From positions 1 to 52,652 of the forward strand of contig CAYUVK010000025.1 of assembly GCA_964448105.1 (NCBI GenBank): 52,652 nt of DNA. The letters are read 5' to 3'. Shown here one piece after another: positions 44,743-52,652 of the stretch (positions are counted from its first letter, which is position 1; each line of letters opens with the position of its first letter). The notes beneath the pieces were generated by a model. That model did no database searches, was not told the origin of the DNA, and saw only the letters and a list, made by a program, of their open reading frames with translations. The DNA comes from CAVQBP01 sp964448105 (lineage in GTDB: Bacteria > Bacteroidota > Ignavibacteria > Ignavibacteriales > Ignavibacteriaceae). Made by a program: the position numbers and the translations under genes.

Positions 44743-46122
44743 TTAACTTATCCTAATTAATTTTGCTGCAAACGCACCATCCATATGATGAATGTGTGGT
44801 AGGGTCTGGATGCAGCCATTTTCATCAACCAACTCAGGCGGAAAACTTTCTTTAGCATTAACCAACTTGAAATTTGGATTTTCATTTAAAAACTTTTTAA
44901 CTATTTCAAAATTTTCCTCAGGCTCAATGGAACATGTACTGTAAACCAGTATGCCGTCAGTTTTTACCAAGGTAGATGCTTTTTTCAAATACTTATACTG
45001 CATATCGTTCATGGATTTTATATCAAGGAGATCCTTCTTCCATTTTATATCCGGTTTTTTTGATAATGTTCCGGAACCAGAACAAGGCACATCTGCAAGT
45101 ACTCTATCAAAAAGCCCGGATGAAAATTCCATCGCATCTGTTGGAACTGTTTTTATTGAATTAAATCCTAAACGATTTATGTTTTTTTCAACCAGCTTTA
45201 ACCTGCTTTCATATTTATCAACTGCAACAATTTCCCCCCGGTCGTTCATTAAGCTTGCAATATATACTGATTTCCCTCCGGGTGCAGAAAATAAATCAAG
45301 AACCTGCATATCAGCCTCTGGTGCTAGAAGTTTGCAAGCAAGACCGGCACTTTCATCTTGAATATTAAAATATCCTTTCTGGTAATATTCCCATGCCGTA
45401 ATGTTTGTAAGATTTAACAATTTAAAAAATTCAGGTAAATATTTCCCGGGAGTATATTTTAAATTAACCGAATCCAGTAGTGTTTTAAACTCATCCGGTT
45501 TTACTTTTATTGTATTAATCTTTAATGTCAAAAAAGGTTTTTCATTATTTGCCGAAAGCAGTTTCTCTGTTTCTTCTTTCCCAAAGCGAGCCAAATATCT
45601 TTTTACCATCCATGATGGATGAGAATAATAAGCACTTAAGTATCCCGGCAAGTCTTCATTCGGATCCGGATACCTAATACCATTTTTATTCCTGATAATA
45701 TTTCTAAGAATTGCATTAGTTAAATCGGCGGGTTTTTGCCCCTGGAGTTTTTTCACAAATTCAACAGCTTCATTAACAGCCGCAAAATCGGGGACTCTGT
45801 CTAAAAATAAAATTTGATAGAGTGCTACCCTCAAACCATTTTTCAAATTCGGAATAGCTTTGGAAAATTGCCCTTTATAAAAGCCGTTCAACACCCAGTC
45901 AAGTCTTCCCATCCACCTTACAACGCCGTGGACAATTTCATAAAGCAGAGCTTTGTCGGCACCGATAAGTTCCGAATCGCGCATTTCATTATCTAATAGC
46001 TTTTCTAAATAGGCATCTGTCCGTTCAACCCTATTTAGAATTTTTACTGCTAATCCTCTAACCCCGTCATACAGATCAGTAACTGTATGTTCTTCCAGTT
46101 TATTGTCTTCAATATGCTCCAT
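44743..46122 (-). CDS. rsmB: 16S rRNA (cytosine-967-C5)-methyltransferase RsmB
   Basis: A 459-aa RNA methyltransferase. The N-terminal NusB-like domain (about 18-145) has VRGLAVKILNRVE and ADKALLYEIVHGVVRW. The SAM loop is LDLFSAPGGKS (276-286). The two cysteines of the reaction are C347 in DVPCSGSGT and C397 in YSTCSIEPEEN. The presence of the NusB domain and both cysteines supports RsmB rather than RsmF. It lies 3 nt after the alternative glmU gene and is probably co-translated. 149 nt separate it from the RodZ-like gene downstream. Confidence 0.92.
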   Translation of the reverse strand: MEHIEDNKLEEHTVTDLYDGVRGLAVKILNRVERTDAYLEKLLDNEMRDSELIGADKALLYEIVHGVVRWMGRLDWVLNGFYKGQFSKAIPNLKNGLRVALYQILFLDRVPDFAAVNEAVEFVKKLQGQKPADLTNAILRNIIRNKNGIRYPDPNEDLPGYLSAYYSHPSWMVKRYLARFGKEETEKLLSANNEKPFLTLKINTIKVKPDEFKTLLDSVNLKYTPGKYLPEFFKLLNLTNITAWEYYQKGYFNIQDESAGLACKLLAPEADMQVLDLFSAPGGKSVYIASLMNDRGEIVAVDKYESRLKLVEKNINRLGFNSIKTVPTDAMEFSSGLFDRVLADVPCSGSGTLSKKPDIKWKKDLLDIKSMNDMQYKYLKKASTLVKTDGILVYSTCSIEPEENFEIVKKFLNENPNFKLVNAKESFPPELVDENGCIQTLPHIHHMDGAFAAKLIRIS

Positions 46123-46125
46123 AAA

Positions 46126-47394
46126 TTAGTTAGAATATCCTCTTTCTATACGTTCATTATTTGTTAAATCAAAAATTTTTCGGAATAAATGTTCTTCCGG
46201 GTTATTCATTTCTATATTTCTTCTTTGTAAAACTTTTTTTGCAGTATTAATACTTTTTTCCGATTCGTAAGTAGTCATAGAATCATACCCGCCCCATGAA
46301 AAAGACGGAATATATTTTTTCGGGAAACCTGCACCAAATATATTACATGAAAATCCTACAGTTGTTCCGGTATTAAACATAGTATTTATGGCTGTTTTTG
46401 AATGATCACCCAATATTATACCCAGAAACTGCAGTTCAGTATCAATCTCTTCTCCGTTAACATATGCCTTAACATTTCCATAATTATTTTTTAAATCGGA
46501 ACAATTGGTATCAGCACCAATATTTACCCAGCTGCCGATGTATGCATGTCCAATAAAACCGGCATGCTGCTTATTTGAAAAAGGAAGAAAAATAGTATTT
46601 TCAATTTCACCCCCAACTTTACATGTTTGTGCAATAGTAGAATTATCATAAACAATGGCACAACTTTTAACCTGTGAGTTTTCTCCAATATAAACCGGCC
46701 CTTCAATAACAGCATTAGGATATATTCTTGTATTTTTGTCAATGTAAATTGGTCCAATGGATGCATCAAGAACAACACCAGGTTTTATGATTACTCCTTC
46801 ATCTACAAAAATATTTTCTTTCTCTATTAAATGAACTCCGTCAAAAATTTTTCCTCTTAAATTAGTGTCGGAATTAATTTTCTTTTGTTTTATAAAGAAT
46901 TGATAATCACTCAATAATTCTTTCCCGTTGTTACTTATTAAGTCCCATATAAAATTGAAAACAGGAATATCAATTGCTTCATCCGGCAAATTATCAAAAT
47001 CAGAAATATTTAACGGATCATTTATTTTTCTCTTAATGTTTTCAAGGTTTCTACCTGATACTCTGGCTGCTATTATTGTATTACCTTTTTTATAAAGTTT
47101 ATCATCTCCCTGCATAGGAATAATTTCCGCTAAGTTTAAAGGTGCTAAAATTCTGCCATTAATAAATAGACATGCTTCATCATTTATTTGATTAATATCA
47201 ATTCCCGGATTTTTACTTTTTACAAAATCTTCATGATATTGTCTGCAATGAAGAGTGAATTTTGTTCCTTTGTATGCACTTAGAATTTTATCACGGATAC
47301 TTCTCATTCCGCAAAAAAGATCATACACAGGACGGTAAAAAACTAGTGGTTCCAATCTATTGAAGTATGAGTCTTCAAAAATGCAAAGTTGCAA
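46126..47394 (-). CDS. GlmU-related sugar nucleotidyltransferase (alternative bacterial GlmU)
   Basis: A 422-aa two-domain protein. The N-terminal part (about 1-190) begins LCIFEDSYFNRLEPLVFYRPVYDLFCGMRSI. It lacks the GxGTRM loop of classical GlmU and instead matches the Bacteroidota-type alternative GlmU family. The C-terminal part (about 190-390) is a left-handed beta-helix of hexapeptide repeats (IKPGVVLDASIGPIYID, INTMFNTGTTVGFSCNIFG). The likely role is supplying UDP-N-acetylglucosamine or a related sugar for wall and lipid A. Activity for either half is inferred from the family only. rsmB follows within 3 nt. Confidence 0.8.
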   Translation of the reverse strand: MQLCIFEDSYFNRLEPLVFYRPVYDLFCGMRSIRDKILSAYKGTKFTLHCRQYHEDFVKSKNPGIDINQINDEACLFINGRILAPLNLAEIIPMQGDDKLYKKGNTIIAARVSGRNLENIKRKINDPLNISDFDNLPDEAIDIPVFNFIWDLISNNGKELLSDYQFFIKQKKINSDTNLRGKIFDGVHLIEKENIFVDEGVIIKPGVVLDASIGPIYIDKNTRIYPNAVIEGPVYIGENSQVKSCAIVYDNSTIAQTCKVGGEIENTIFLPFSNKQHAGFIGHAYIGSWVNIGADTNCSDLKNNYGNVKAYVNGEEIDTELQFLGIILGDHSKTAINTMFNTGTTVGFSCNIFGAGFPKKYIPSFSWGGYDSMTTYESEKSINTAKKVLQRRNIEMNNPEEHLFRKIFDLTNNERIERGYSN

Positions 47395-47522
47395 TATATT
47401 CCTATTATAATTAAAAATATAATTTAATATTTTTTACATTAAGAATCTTGTAAGAATAACAGCAGCGGTAATTATTTGGAATGACTAAGTAGATTGTAAT
47501 AAGCAAGAATAAATTAAAATTA

Positions 47523-48203
47523 TTATTTTCCTAAAGAAAACTCAGAATCAAATCTATAAGTTGGGATGGTATAAACAGTCCTTTTAGATGTTCCCGTTAC
47601 TATTGAATCTGAGTGCGAAGCAGTTATTGAAATTAATAATGTTTTAACTATAATCGTTAAATCAAATAAAGCGGATTTTTTCTTATCATATTTTTCATCA
47701 AGTTCAATAAGATTTGCAACTCCTTTTAATCTCTCACCGAAAACTTGCCAACAACCTGTTATACCAGGTTTAGAATTTATTTTTGTTCTCCTATAATAGT
47801 ATTCAGGATGGGTTCTTTTCATTATAATTAAATCGTTATTTAGAAGAGGACGTGGACCTACAAGCGACATTTCACCTTTTATTACATTTATTACCTGCAA
47901 TATTTCATCTAAACCTGTTTTTCTAAGCCATCGGCAAAATGAAGGCACATACCTCATATAATCATTTTGAAAAAAAATTTTTTGAGATAATTTTTTCAAC
48001 TCTAAAAATTGTTTTGAATTTCTAATCGTTCTGATCTTAATAATTTTAATCCCTTTTTTATCTAAAGATATTTTCCTTTCCTGTAAAAGAATGGGATTTT
48101 CTTTTGTAAGCAAGAATACAAAGAATAAAATTGCAAAGATAAAAGGGGAGAAACAAATAATTACAATAAGAGAAACAAAAACATCAATGACTCTCTTTAA
48201 CAT
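47523..48203 (-). CDS. Bacterial sugar transferase (initiating phosphoglycosyltransferase)
   Basis: A 226-aa monotopic phosphoglycosyltransferase of the WbaP/PglC type. The N-terminal membrane helix (IDVFVSLIVIICFSPFIFAILFFVFLL) is followed by a catalytic region with KTGLDEILQVINVIKGEMSLVGPRPLL and KPGITGCWQVFG, both family signatures. It moves a phosphosugar onto undecaprenyl phosphate to start a surface glycan. It has no neighbouring polysaccharide genes in the window, which is unusual: it stands alone with AT-rich gaps on both sides (128 and 185 nt). Confidence 0.88.
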   Translation of the reverse strand: MLKRVIDVFVSLIVIICFSPFIFAILFFVFLLTKENPILLQERKISLDKKGIKIIKIRTIRNSKQFLELKKLSQKIFFQNDYMRYVPSFCRWLRKTGLDEILQVINVIKGEMSLVGPRPLLNNDLIIMKRTHPEYYYRRTKINSKPGITGCWQVFGERLKGVANLIELDEKYDKKKSALFDLTIIVKTLLISITASHSDSIVTGTSKRTVYTIPTYRFDSEFSLGK

Positions 48204-48388
48204 ACTTGTATATCTGTTAAAATTAAATTAATTGAATCCAAATAAATAATAGTTTTAATTATTTGCTGATATAAATTAAAGGTAATAAATAATAGAATTA
48301 TTCTCTTTTCAAAATCAAAAAAATGAAAATACCTTAATTTTCATCTCCAGAATGTTACTTAAAAAATACAATTCTAAATAAAAATTAC

Positions 48389-49042
48389 TTAAACTTTATG
48401 TCCCCCTAAAAATTTATTAACTGAAGATTTCCCGGTCATAATAATTAGTATTATAGCAAGAACAGCTAAAGATATAATAATAGTAGTGAATCCAATAATT
48501 ACAATTTCAATTGCAATATCAATTTCTGCTAAAGCCATTGCTGAAAAGAATAGGATGATTATGAATTTGGTAAAGCGGGAAACTAATGAATAATGAGGTA
48601 CATTCTCTTTTGCTAATGCATTAAAAACTGAAATAGAAACTCTTCCTGATATAATCCATCCAATACTAAAAATTATTGCAGCAACAATTAATTTTGGTAT
48701 GAAAAGGACACCTCTTTGAATTAGATTAGATAAAATAGTCAATTTCATTGCATCTAGTGCCGAATTAATAAAGATAAGGAAAACAATAAAGAAAAATATA
48801 TTGCCTATAAAACTGAATATGGCAAATCTAATATCTGCTTTTGATAAAGCCTGCCGCCATTGCATACGAATAAAAAGTCTTTCAAATTTCAGCGCGGTCA
48901 TAAGCTGGACTATTATTCTTTTAACCAACCAACCGGCAAGCCATCCAATTCCCAATAATAAAATACCTGCAAGTAAGTTAGGCAGATAATCAATTATTTG
49001 CTTTCCAAAATCAAAAAACGGACCTTGAATTGCATTATCCAT
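48389..49042 (-). CDS. Membrane protein with MscS-type TM-helix repeats
   Basis: A 217-aa protein with four to five membrane helices and two copies of the conserved TM-helix repeat found at the front of some mechanosensitive channels (LPNLLAGILLLGIGWLAGWLVKR; FIPKLIVAAIIFSIGWIISGRV). There is no MscS beta-domain after it, so it resembles CmpX-type proteins rather than a full channel. The ATG at 49042 is preferred over a TTG at 49054 because GGAGAAGAAA stands right before it. It overlaps the end of the permease gene by 8 nt, so translation is coupled and the two products may act together. Confidence 0.8.
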   Translation of the reverse strand: MDNAIQGPFFDFGKQIIDYLPNLLAGILLLGIGWLAGWLVKRIIVQLMTALKFERLFIRMQWRQALSKADIRFAIFSFIGNIFFFIVFLIFINSALDAMKLTILSNLIQRGVLFIPKLIVAAIIFSIGWIISGRVSISVFNALAKENVPHYSLVSRFTKFIIILFFSAMALAEIDIAIEIVIIGFTTIIISLAVLAIILIIMTGKSSVNKFLGGHKV

Positions 49043-51305
49043 TTTCTTCTCCAATTTGTTTTTTTGGTTTTAATAAGAGCTTCCAAAAAGATTCACGTTC
49101 TTCAAATTCTTTTACCCAAATAACGGGGCATGCTGCCTGGTCGGTTATTTCAACAGCAAGTGAACGACCGAATAAGAGTTCAAGAAAATCACCCGTTCTC
49201 CCGCCCATCAAAATCATATCGGCGCTTTTTGATTGTTCAACAATCCCGGTTAAAATATCTGTATTATGTAAAATTAATATTTCTGCAGGAAGATTATTTT
49301 CTTCAATTAATTCTTTTACCTTATGTTCTCTTTTTTCTTTTTCCAGGCGTGGGGTATCAGGTTCATAAACCATTAATAATTTTATCTTACAATTAAAATA
49401 ATTAATAAAAGCCGGTGCAATTTCTGTAGCCAGAATAGCGTGTATATCTGCACGGAAAGGAATTAAAATAGTTTTGATTTCATCTTCACTAAAATTACCA
49501 TGAAGCACTGCAATTTCTCCAGTAAATCTCTGCATCACGCTATCAATTATTGAGGAAAAAAACCTTTCAATAAAAGCAGGGTTTTTTTGCCTGCCCACAA
49601 TTATAAAGTTACACTCTTCTTCTTCGGCTGTATGGACAATCCCTTCGGATATCCTGTGTGAAACAGTTACCACAGATCTAACTTTAATTGTCGATTCTTC
49701 AAAGGCATTTTCAGCTATCTCAAATAATCCCTTCGCATTTTTTATATCCCCGGTACCAACTGCTAAAGGATCATTTTCCCTAACTTCATTTACATGTAAA
49801 AAAATTATTTCCGCACTATTTTTTATTGCGAGTGCCTTAGCAATATGAGTTAAACTTGTAACTGTTTTTAGGTTTGCCAAGGGAACTAAAATTTTGTATT
49901 CTTTTCGTTCCAGTCTTTCGAGAGATCTTACTTTTCTAACATGTCGAATTTCTCGTTTAGAAGCATAGGTTTTATATACAAACAAACCAATTGAGACCCA
50001 TATTCCTGTGACTATCCATGCAGTAGGACTGTATTCGAACATATAGACTGCTAGAAACAGAAGTAAGAGAATTCCTACTATAGATAAGTACGGAAATAAA
50101 GGTGTAAAAAATCCGCGGTCAAGATCTGGTCTTTTCTTTCGTAGTTTTATTAAAGTGATATTTACCTGCAGGAATAAAAGCAAAAACATTATATCTGCTG
50201 CACTTGCTACATCTTCAATAGGTAAAGAAACTGCCATTATTACAACAATAAATAATGAAAATAGAATGGAAAGATGAGGCGAAAAATTCTTTTTATGAAC
50301 TTTACTAAAGAATGTTGGAAAGTTCCTATCCCGTCCCATCGCAAATGCAACACGCGAAGAGGAAAAAATAGTTGCATTAAGTGCTGACATTGTTGAAATA
50401 ATTCCGCCTACTAAAAGCATTATACCACCGCCGACAAAAAAGGATTTTGCCACTTCAACAAGTGCGGTTTCTTTATTTGATGCTAAATATGCCCATGGAG
50501 TCATACCTTCGGGTTTTACCGAACCAAGTGCAGTAAAAGCGACTAAAACATAAATCGGAACAACTATTACTAAAGAAAGAAAAACTGCTCTCGGAATATT
50601 TTTCTTCGGATTTTTAATTTCTTCGGAACATTGTGAAATAACTTCAAAACCCTGGAATGCAATAAAAGTTAAACCCATTGCTTTAAAAACGCCACTCCAG
50701 CCATTGGGAAAAAATGGTGTAAAAGCTTCTTTCCAATCCGGTCTATGAAAAATTAAATTAATTCCAAATCCAATAAAAATTGCTAAAATAACAATTTTAG
50801 CTATGGTTATTATATTGCCAATCTTACCAGTTTCAGAAGCCCCTCTAAAATTAATATATGCAAAACCTATTGCAGTAATTACTGCAAGTATTTTTTGAGG
50901 CTCTAAAAATCCCCAATGCGGCATAACAATATTAAACTCATGTAACACTAGTTCAAAATAGGCTCCGAAGCCTAATGCATAGAGGCTGCACGCAACTGCA
51001 TGCGCAAACCAGCTCATCCAGCCGGAAATAAAGCCATTCCACTTCGGCAATCCTTCTTTAACCCAAAGATAGCCGCCGCCTGCATCGTGAAAGCAGGAGC
51101 CAAGCTCTGCATAAGAGAAGGCTGTTATTAAAGCAACAATACCGTTTAATGAAAAGGTGATTATAAGTCCAGGACCGGCAACTCCCGCTGCAATACCTGT
51201 AAGTACAAAAATTCCGGCTCCTATCATTGCACCAACACCTATCAGTGTGGCATCCATTAGCCGCATTTCCCGGCTTAAGTGAATTTCTGTTTCAAATTTT
51301 TTCAC
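49035..51305 (-). CDS. APC-family amino-acid permease fused to two Usp domains
   Basis: A 756-aa protein. The first part (about 1-440) is an APC transporter with about 12 helices, starting LMDATLIGVGAMIGAGIFVLTG and including FIAFQGFEVISQCSEEIKNPKKNIPRA. Two universal-stress-protein domains follow: the first at about 468-615 (YKILVPLANLKT, NFIIVGRQKNPAF), the second at about 617-745 (IKTILIPFRADI, DMILMGGRTGDFLELLFGRS). The second keeps a glycine-rich ATP-binding-like loop (GGRTG then GRS); the first is less standard. It starts with GTG after AAAGGGACAATA. The Usp pair probably senses nucleotide or stress and tunes transport. The substrate is unknown. Confidence 0.88.
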   Translation of the reverse strand: MKKFETEIHLSREMRLMDATLIGVGAMIGAGIFVLTGIAAGVAGPGLIITFSLNGIVALITAFSYAELGSCFHDAGGGYLWVKEGLPKWNGFISGWMSWFAHAVACSLYALGFGAYFELVLHEFNIVMPHWGFLEPQKILAVITAIGFAYINFRGASETGKIGNIITIAKIVILAIFIGFGINLIFHRPDWKEAFTPFFPNGWSGVFKAMGLTFIAFQGFEVISQCSEEIKNPKKNIPRAVFLSLVIVVPIYVLVAFTALGSVKPEGMTPWAYLASNKETALVEVAKSFFVGGGIMLLVGGIISTMSALNATIFSSSRVAFAMGRDRNFPTFFSKVHKKNFSPHLSILFSLFIVVIMAVSLPIEDVASAADIMFLLLFLQVNITLIKLRKKRPDLDRGFFTPLFPYLSIVGILLLLFLAVYMFEYSPTAWIVTGIWVSIGLFVYKTYASKREIRHVRKVRSLERLERKEYKILVPLANLKTVTSLTHIAKALAIKNSAEIIFLHVNEVRENDPLAVGTGDIKNAKGLFEIAENAFEESTIKVRSVVTVSHRISEGIVHTAEEEECNFIIVGRQKNPAFIERFFSSIIDSVMQRFTGEIAVLHGNFSEDEIKTILIPFRADIHAILATEIAPAFINYFNCKIKLLMVYEPDTPRLEKEKREHKVKELIEENNLPAEILILHNTDILTGIVEQSKSADMILMGGRTGDFLELLFGRSLAVEITDQAACPVIWVKEFEERESFWKLLLKPKKQIGEENG

Positions 51306-51436
51306 TATTGTCCCTTTATTTAATGAAAATATTGAAGTGATTAAAAATGAACTGTTTTAATTGCAATTAATATAATTAATAATTAAGATTTTATAAAATA
51401 TAAATCTTTATTACAGAACATGATTGTCTTCTTCAG

Positions 51437-51583
51437 ATGAAGCTATATTCATATCTAATTCAGGCTGATATAGATGTAATGCCCGAAAAATCTCCCGGGG
51501 TGTATCGCATAATTGTAAGATTGTATGAACATAAAAGGAATTTAAACAAGTTAGAAAAAAATTTCAATAACACATATTTCTAA
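51437..51583 (+). CDS. Possible very small gene or gene remnant
   Basis: A 48-codon open frame starting MKLYSYLIQADIDVMPEKSP and ending NNTYF, with a locally less AT-biased segment (CTCCCGGGGTGTATCGC). The peptide looks mixed and protein-like, but there is no clear Shine-Dalgarno before the ATG and I recognise no family. It may be a remnant of a decayed gene or a chance frame. Confidence 0.2.
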   Translation: MKLYSYLIQADIDVMPEKSPGVYRIIVRLYEHKRNLNKLEKNFNNTYF

Positions 51584-51650
51584 TAATTTCTTAGAGCTAA
51601 ATCTTCAGTAATAAATACTTGCTCCATGTAAATTTTTCCCGCGAGTTTTT

Positions 51651-51720
51651 AAAAAGTAAAATTGATTTTTCTCCTTTATATTTAGGATTTACTTTTTTAC
51701 TTACGGAATTGTAAAAAGTA
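51651..51720. repeat. Competing inverted repeats
   Basis: AAAAAGTAAA (51651-51660) can pair with TTTACTTTTT (51688-51697). The latter, as TACTTTTTTAC (51690-51700), can instead pair with GTAAAAAGTA (51711-51720) with a one-base bulge and loop TTACGGAATT. The two pairings exclude each other. The sequences are A/T-rich, so chance is possible. Confidence 0.3.
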
Positions 51721-51920
51721 CACTATAGCCGCTCTCCCCAAAAATTTGTAAAACCTTCCAATAACAAACAACTGCCATATACTAACCGCCGACAATCAAC
51801 ATACCTAGCAATACTTACCTGTAGAAATTACAATTCACTAAAGCAAAAAATGAACATCCACCAAAAAAACAAACAAAAGAAGGAATGGCACACTTTTTAC
51901 AATTATCATTAGAAAATAAA

Positions 51921-51984
51921 AACCTTCGGGTGGAGTAGCCTTCGAGGTTAGGATATCATAAGAAATAACTTAACCTCGAAGGTT
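51921..51984. repeat. CCTTCGAGG hairpin repeat upstream of the pilin-like gene
   Basis: CCTTCGAGGTTA (51939-51950) and TAACCTCGAAGG (51971-51982) form a perfect 12-bp stem with a 20-nt loop. A third related copy, AACCTTCG at 51921-51928, could pair with CGAAGGTT at 51977-51984 instead. It ends 66 nt before the start codon at 52050. It may end transcripts from the left or lie in the pilin-like gene's leader. Confidence 0.5.
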
Positions 51985-52049
51985 CACAAAAGTTCAAAAG
52001 GTTATAAATAGAATTAATTAACATATAACAACAACATAGGAGCTCAATA

Positions 52050-52463
52050 ATGGGTCAACAACAACTTCTTTTAATCGTACTTGGTGTTATCGTAGTAGGT
52101 ATAGCTGTAGTTGTAGGTATTAACTTATTTAATGCTAATGCTGAAACTTCAACACAAGATTCAATCGTTTCTCAGGGGACTAATATCGGAGCAATGGCTC
52201 AACAATATTATAAAAAACCAGTAGCAATGGGTGGTGGTGGAAATTCATTTTCCAATGGTCCAAGCGGCCAAACATTTAGTGATTATTTTAGTAATCTCCC
52301 AAGTAATCTTATTAATTCCAGTGATGCAACTTGGACTGAATCGCATAGCGATTCCACAGTAACATTAACTGCTACTCCTATAGATGGAACATATAAAACA
52401 AAATGGACAGTTGTAACAACAATTACACCAACTACAATCGAATCTGTTGTTACTCCTAAGTAG
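52050..52463 (+). CDS. Small pilin-like membrane-anchored surface protein
   Basis: A 137-aa protein with a single hydrophobic N-terminal helix (LLLIVLGVIVVGIAVVVGINLF, about 6-27) preceded only by MGQQQ, then a Gly/Ser/Thr/Asn-rich mature part ending in beta-like Thr-rich strands (STVTLTATPIDG, TKWTVVTTITPTTI). The layout recalls type IV pilin-like subunits: Gly2 could be the end of an extremely short leader. However, the usual charged leader and Glu5 are missing, so processing by a prepilin peptidase is uncertain. A good site (AGGAGCTCAATA) precedes the ATG and a strong terminator follows 44 nt after the stop, so it is a compact single-gene unit, probably well expressed. Confidence 0.6.
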   Translation: MGQQQLLLIVLGVIVVGIAVVVGINLFNANAETSTQDSIVSQGTNIGAMAQQYYKKPVAMGGGGNSFSNGPSGQTFSDYFSNLPSNLINSSDATWTESHSDSTVTLTATPIDGTYKTKWTVVTTITPTTIESVVTPK

Positions 52464-52507
52464 TCTTGCTCTTTCATCATTTAGAAAGACTGTTTAAACA
52501 TAACAAT

Positions 52508-52545
52508 AAAGGCTGTATCCCGTTTCATCGAGTACAGCCTTTTTT
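52508..52545 (+). terminator. Rho-independent terminator after the pilin-like gene
   Basis: AAAGGCTGTA (52508-52517) pairs with TACAGCCTTT (52533-52542), and the T-run continues to 52545. It is the clearest terminator in the window. Confidence 0.85.
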
Positions 52546-52652
52546 ATTTTTACAAACTTTATGATGGATTTTTATTTCTTAAGTAATATTTATAACCTTA
52601 ATTTACAAACTCAAGTTTGAGTTTTAACAACAAAACTTATTTCAATAAAATC

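Larger units (their letters stand above)
51306..52049. other. Long intergenic region before the pilin-like gene
   Basis: 744 nt between the leftward permease gene and the rightward pilin-like gene; it must contain both promoters. It holds a possible 48-codon frame (51437-51583), competing T/A-rich hairpins (51651-51720), a CAAC-rich stretch (about 51762-51810) and the CCTTCGAGG hairpin (51921-51984). No RNA gene is recognisable. Confidence 0.6.

Noticed and set aside
44951..45361. 136-codon plus-strand frame inside rsmB
   Set aside because: It is antisense to the SAM-binding and catalytic region of rsmB, with no start site of its own.
1..52652. CRISPR arrays, tRNAs, rRNAs, transposases, prophage
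   Set aside because: I found no regularly spaced direct repeats, no cloverleaf-like GC-rich gaps and no transposase, integrase or phage structural motifs in any reading frame.

Overview
The window is AT-rich, chromosomal, housekeeping-dense DNA from a Gram-negative bacterium. Three things point to this: lipid A genes (lpxB, lpxK and a DUF374 acyltransferase), many Sec signal peptides, and an alternative GlmU of the type found in Bacteroidota and relatives. The mix of genes (SMC, RecG, LigA, PPDK, GH51 and GH2-like secreted proteins, lysine 2,3-aminomutase) together with usable Shine-Dalgarno sites (for example at 8222 and 24103) fits the Bacteroidota/Chlorobiota/Ignavibacteriota group, with Ignavibacteria my best guess. 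I saw no rRNA, tRNA, CRISPR array, transposase or phage gene. Layout: 1-8700 holds a lipocalin, a secreted M1 peptidase with a membrane protein, a histidine kinase and OmpR-type regulator, a secreted tandem GH2-type sugar-binding protein and a secreted HEAT-like protein. The last two share a similar 41-nt upstream element. 8904-12688 is a compact leftward operon of two ATP-grasp ligases, a GNAT acetyltransferase and a lysine 2,3-aminomutase; it looks like a small biosynthetic pathway with no assigned product and is the most interesting unit here. 12896-19271 holds recG, gpsA, an unknown 115-aa protein, a secreted GH51 arabinofuranosidase and plsY. GpsA and PlsY supply and use glycerol-3-phosphate for phospholipids. 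19393-35703 is a long, almost entirely leftward block, listed here from low to high coordinate: ispD, queA, ppdK, lpxK, DUF374 acyltransferase, lpxB, an ICMT-like membrane methyltransferase, a HAD phosphatase, smc, a GH2-like protein that appears catalytically dead and carries a membrane domain, and tpiA. 35904-40783 runs rightward: queC, queF, glnD, murI and a small unknown gene. QueC, QueF and QueA together give three steps of queuosine synthesis. 40809-51305 runs leftward: STAS protein, GT9-like unknown, ligA, RodZ-like protein, rsmB, alternative glmU, sugar transferase, MscS-type transmembrane protein, and an amino-acid permease fused to two Usp domains. The right end (51306-52652) is a 744-nt intergenic region with competing hairpins, followed by a small pilin-like protein and a clear terminator. 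All functions are inferred from motifs I could read by eye. No database search was run.
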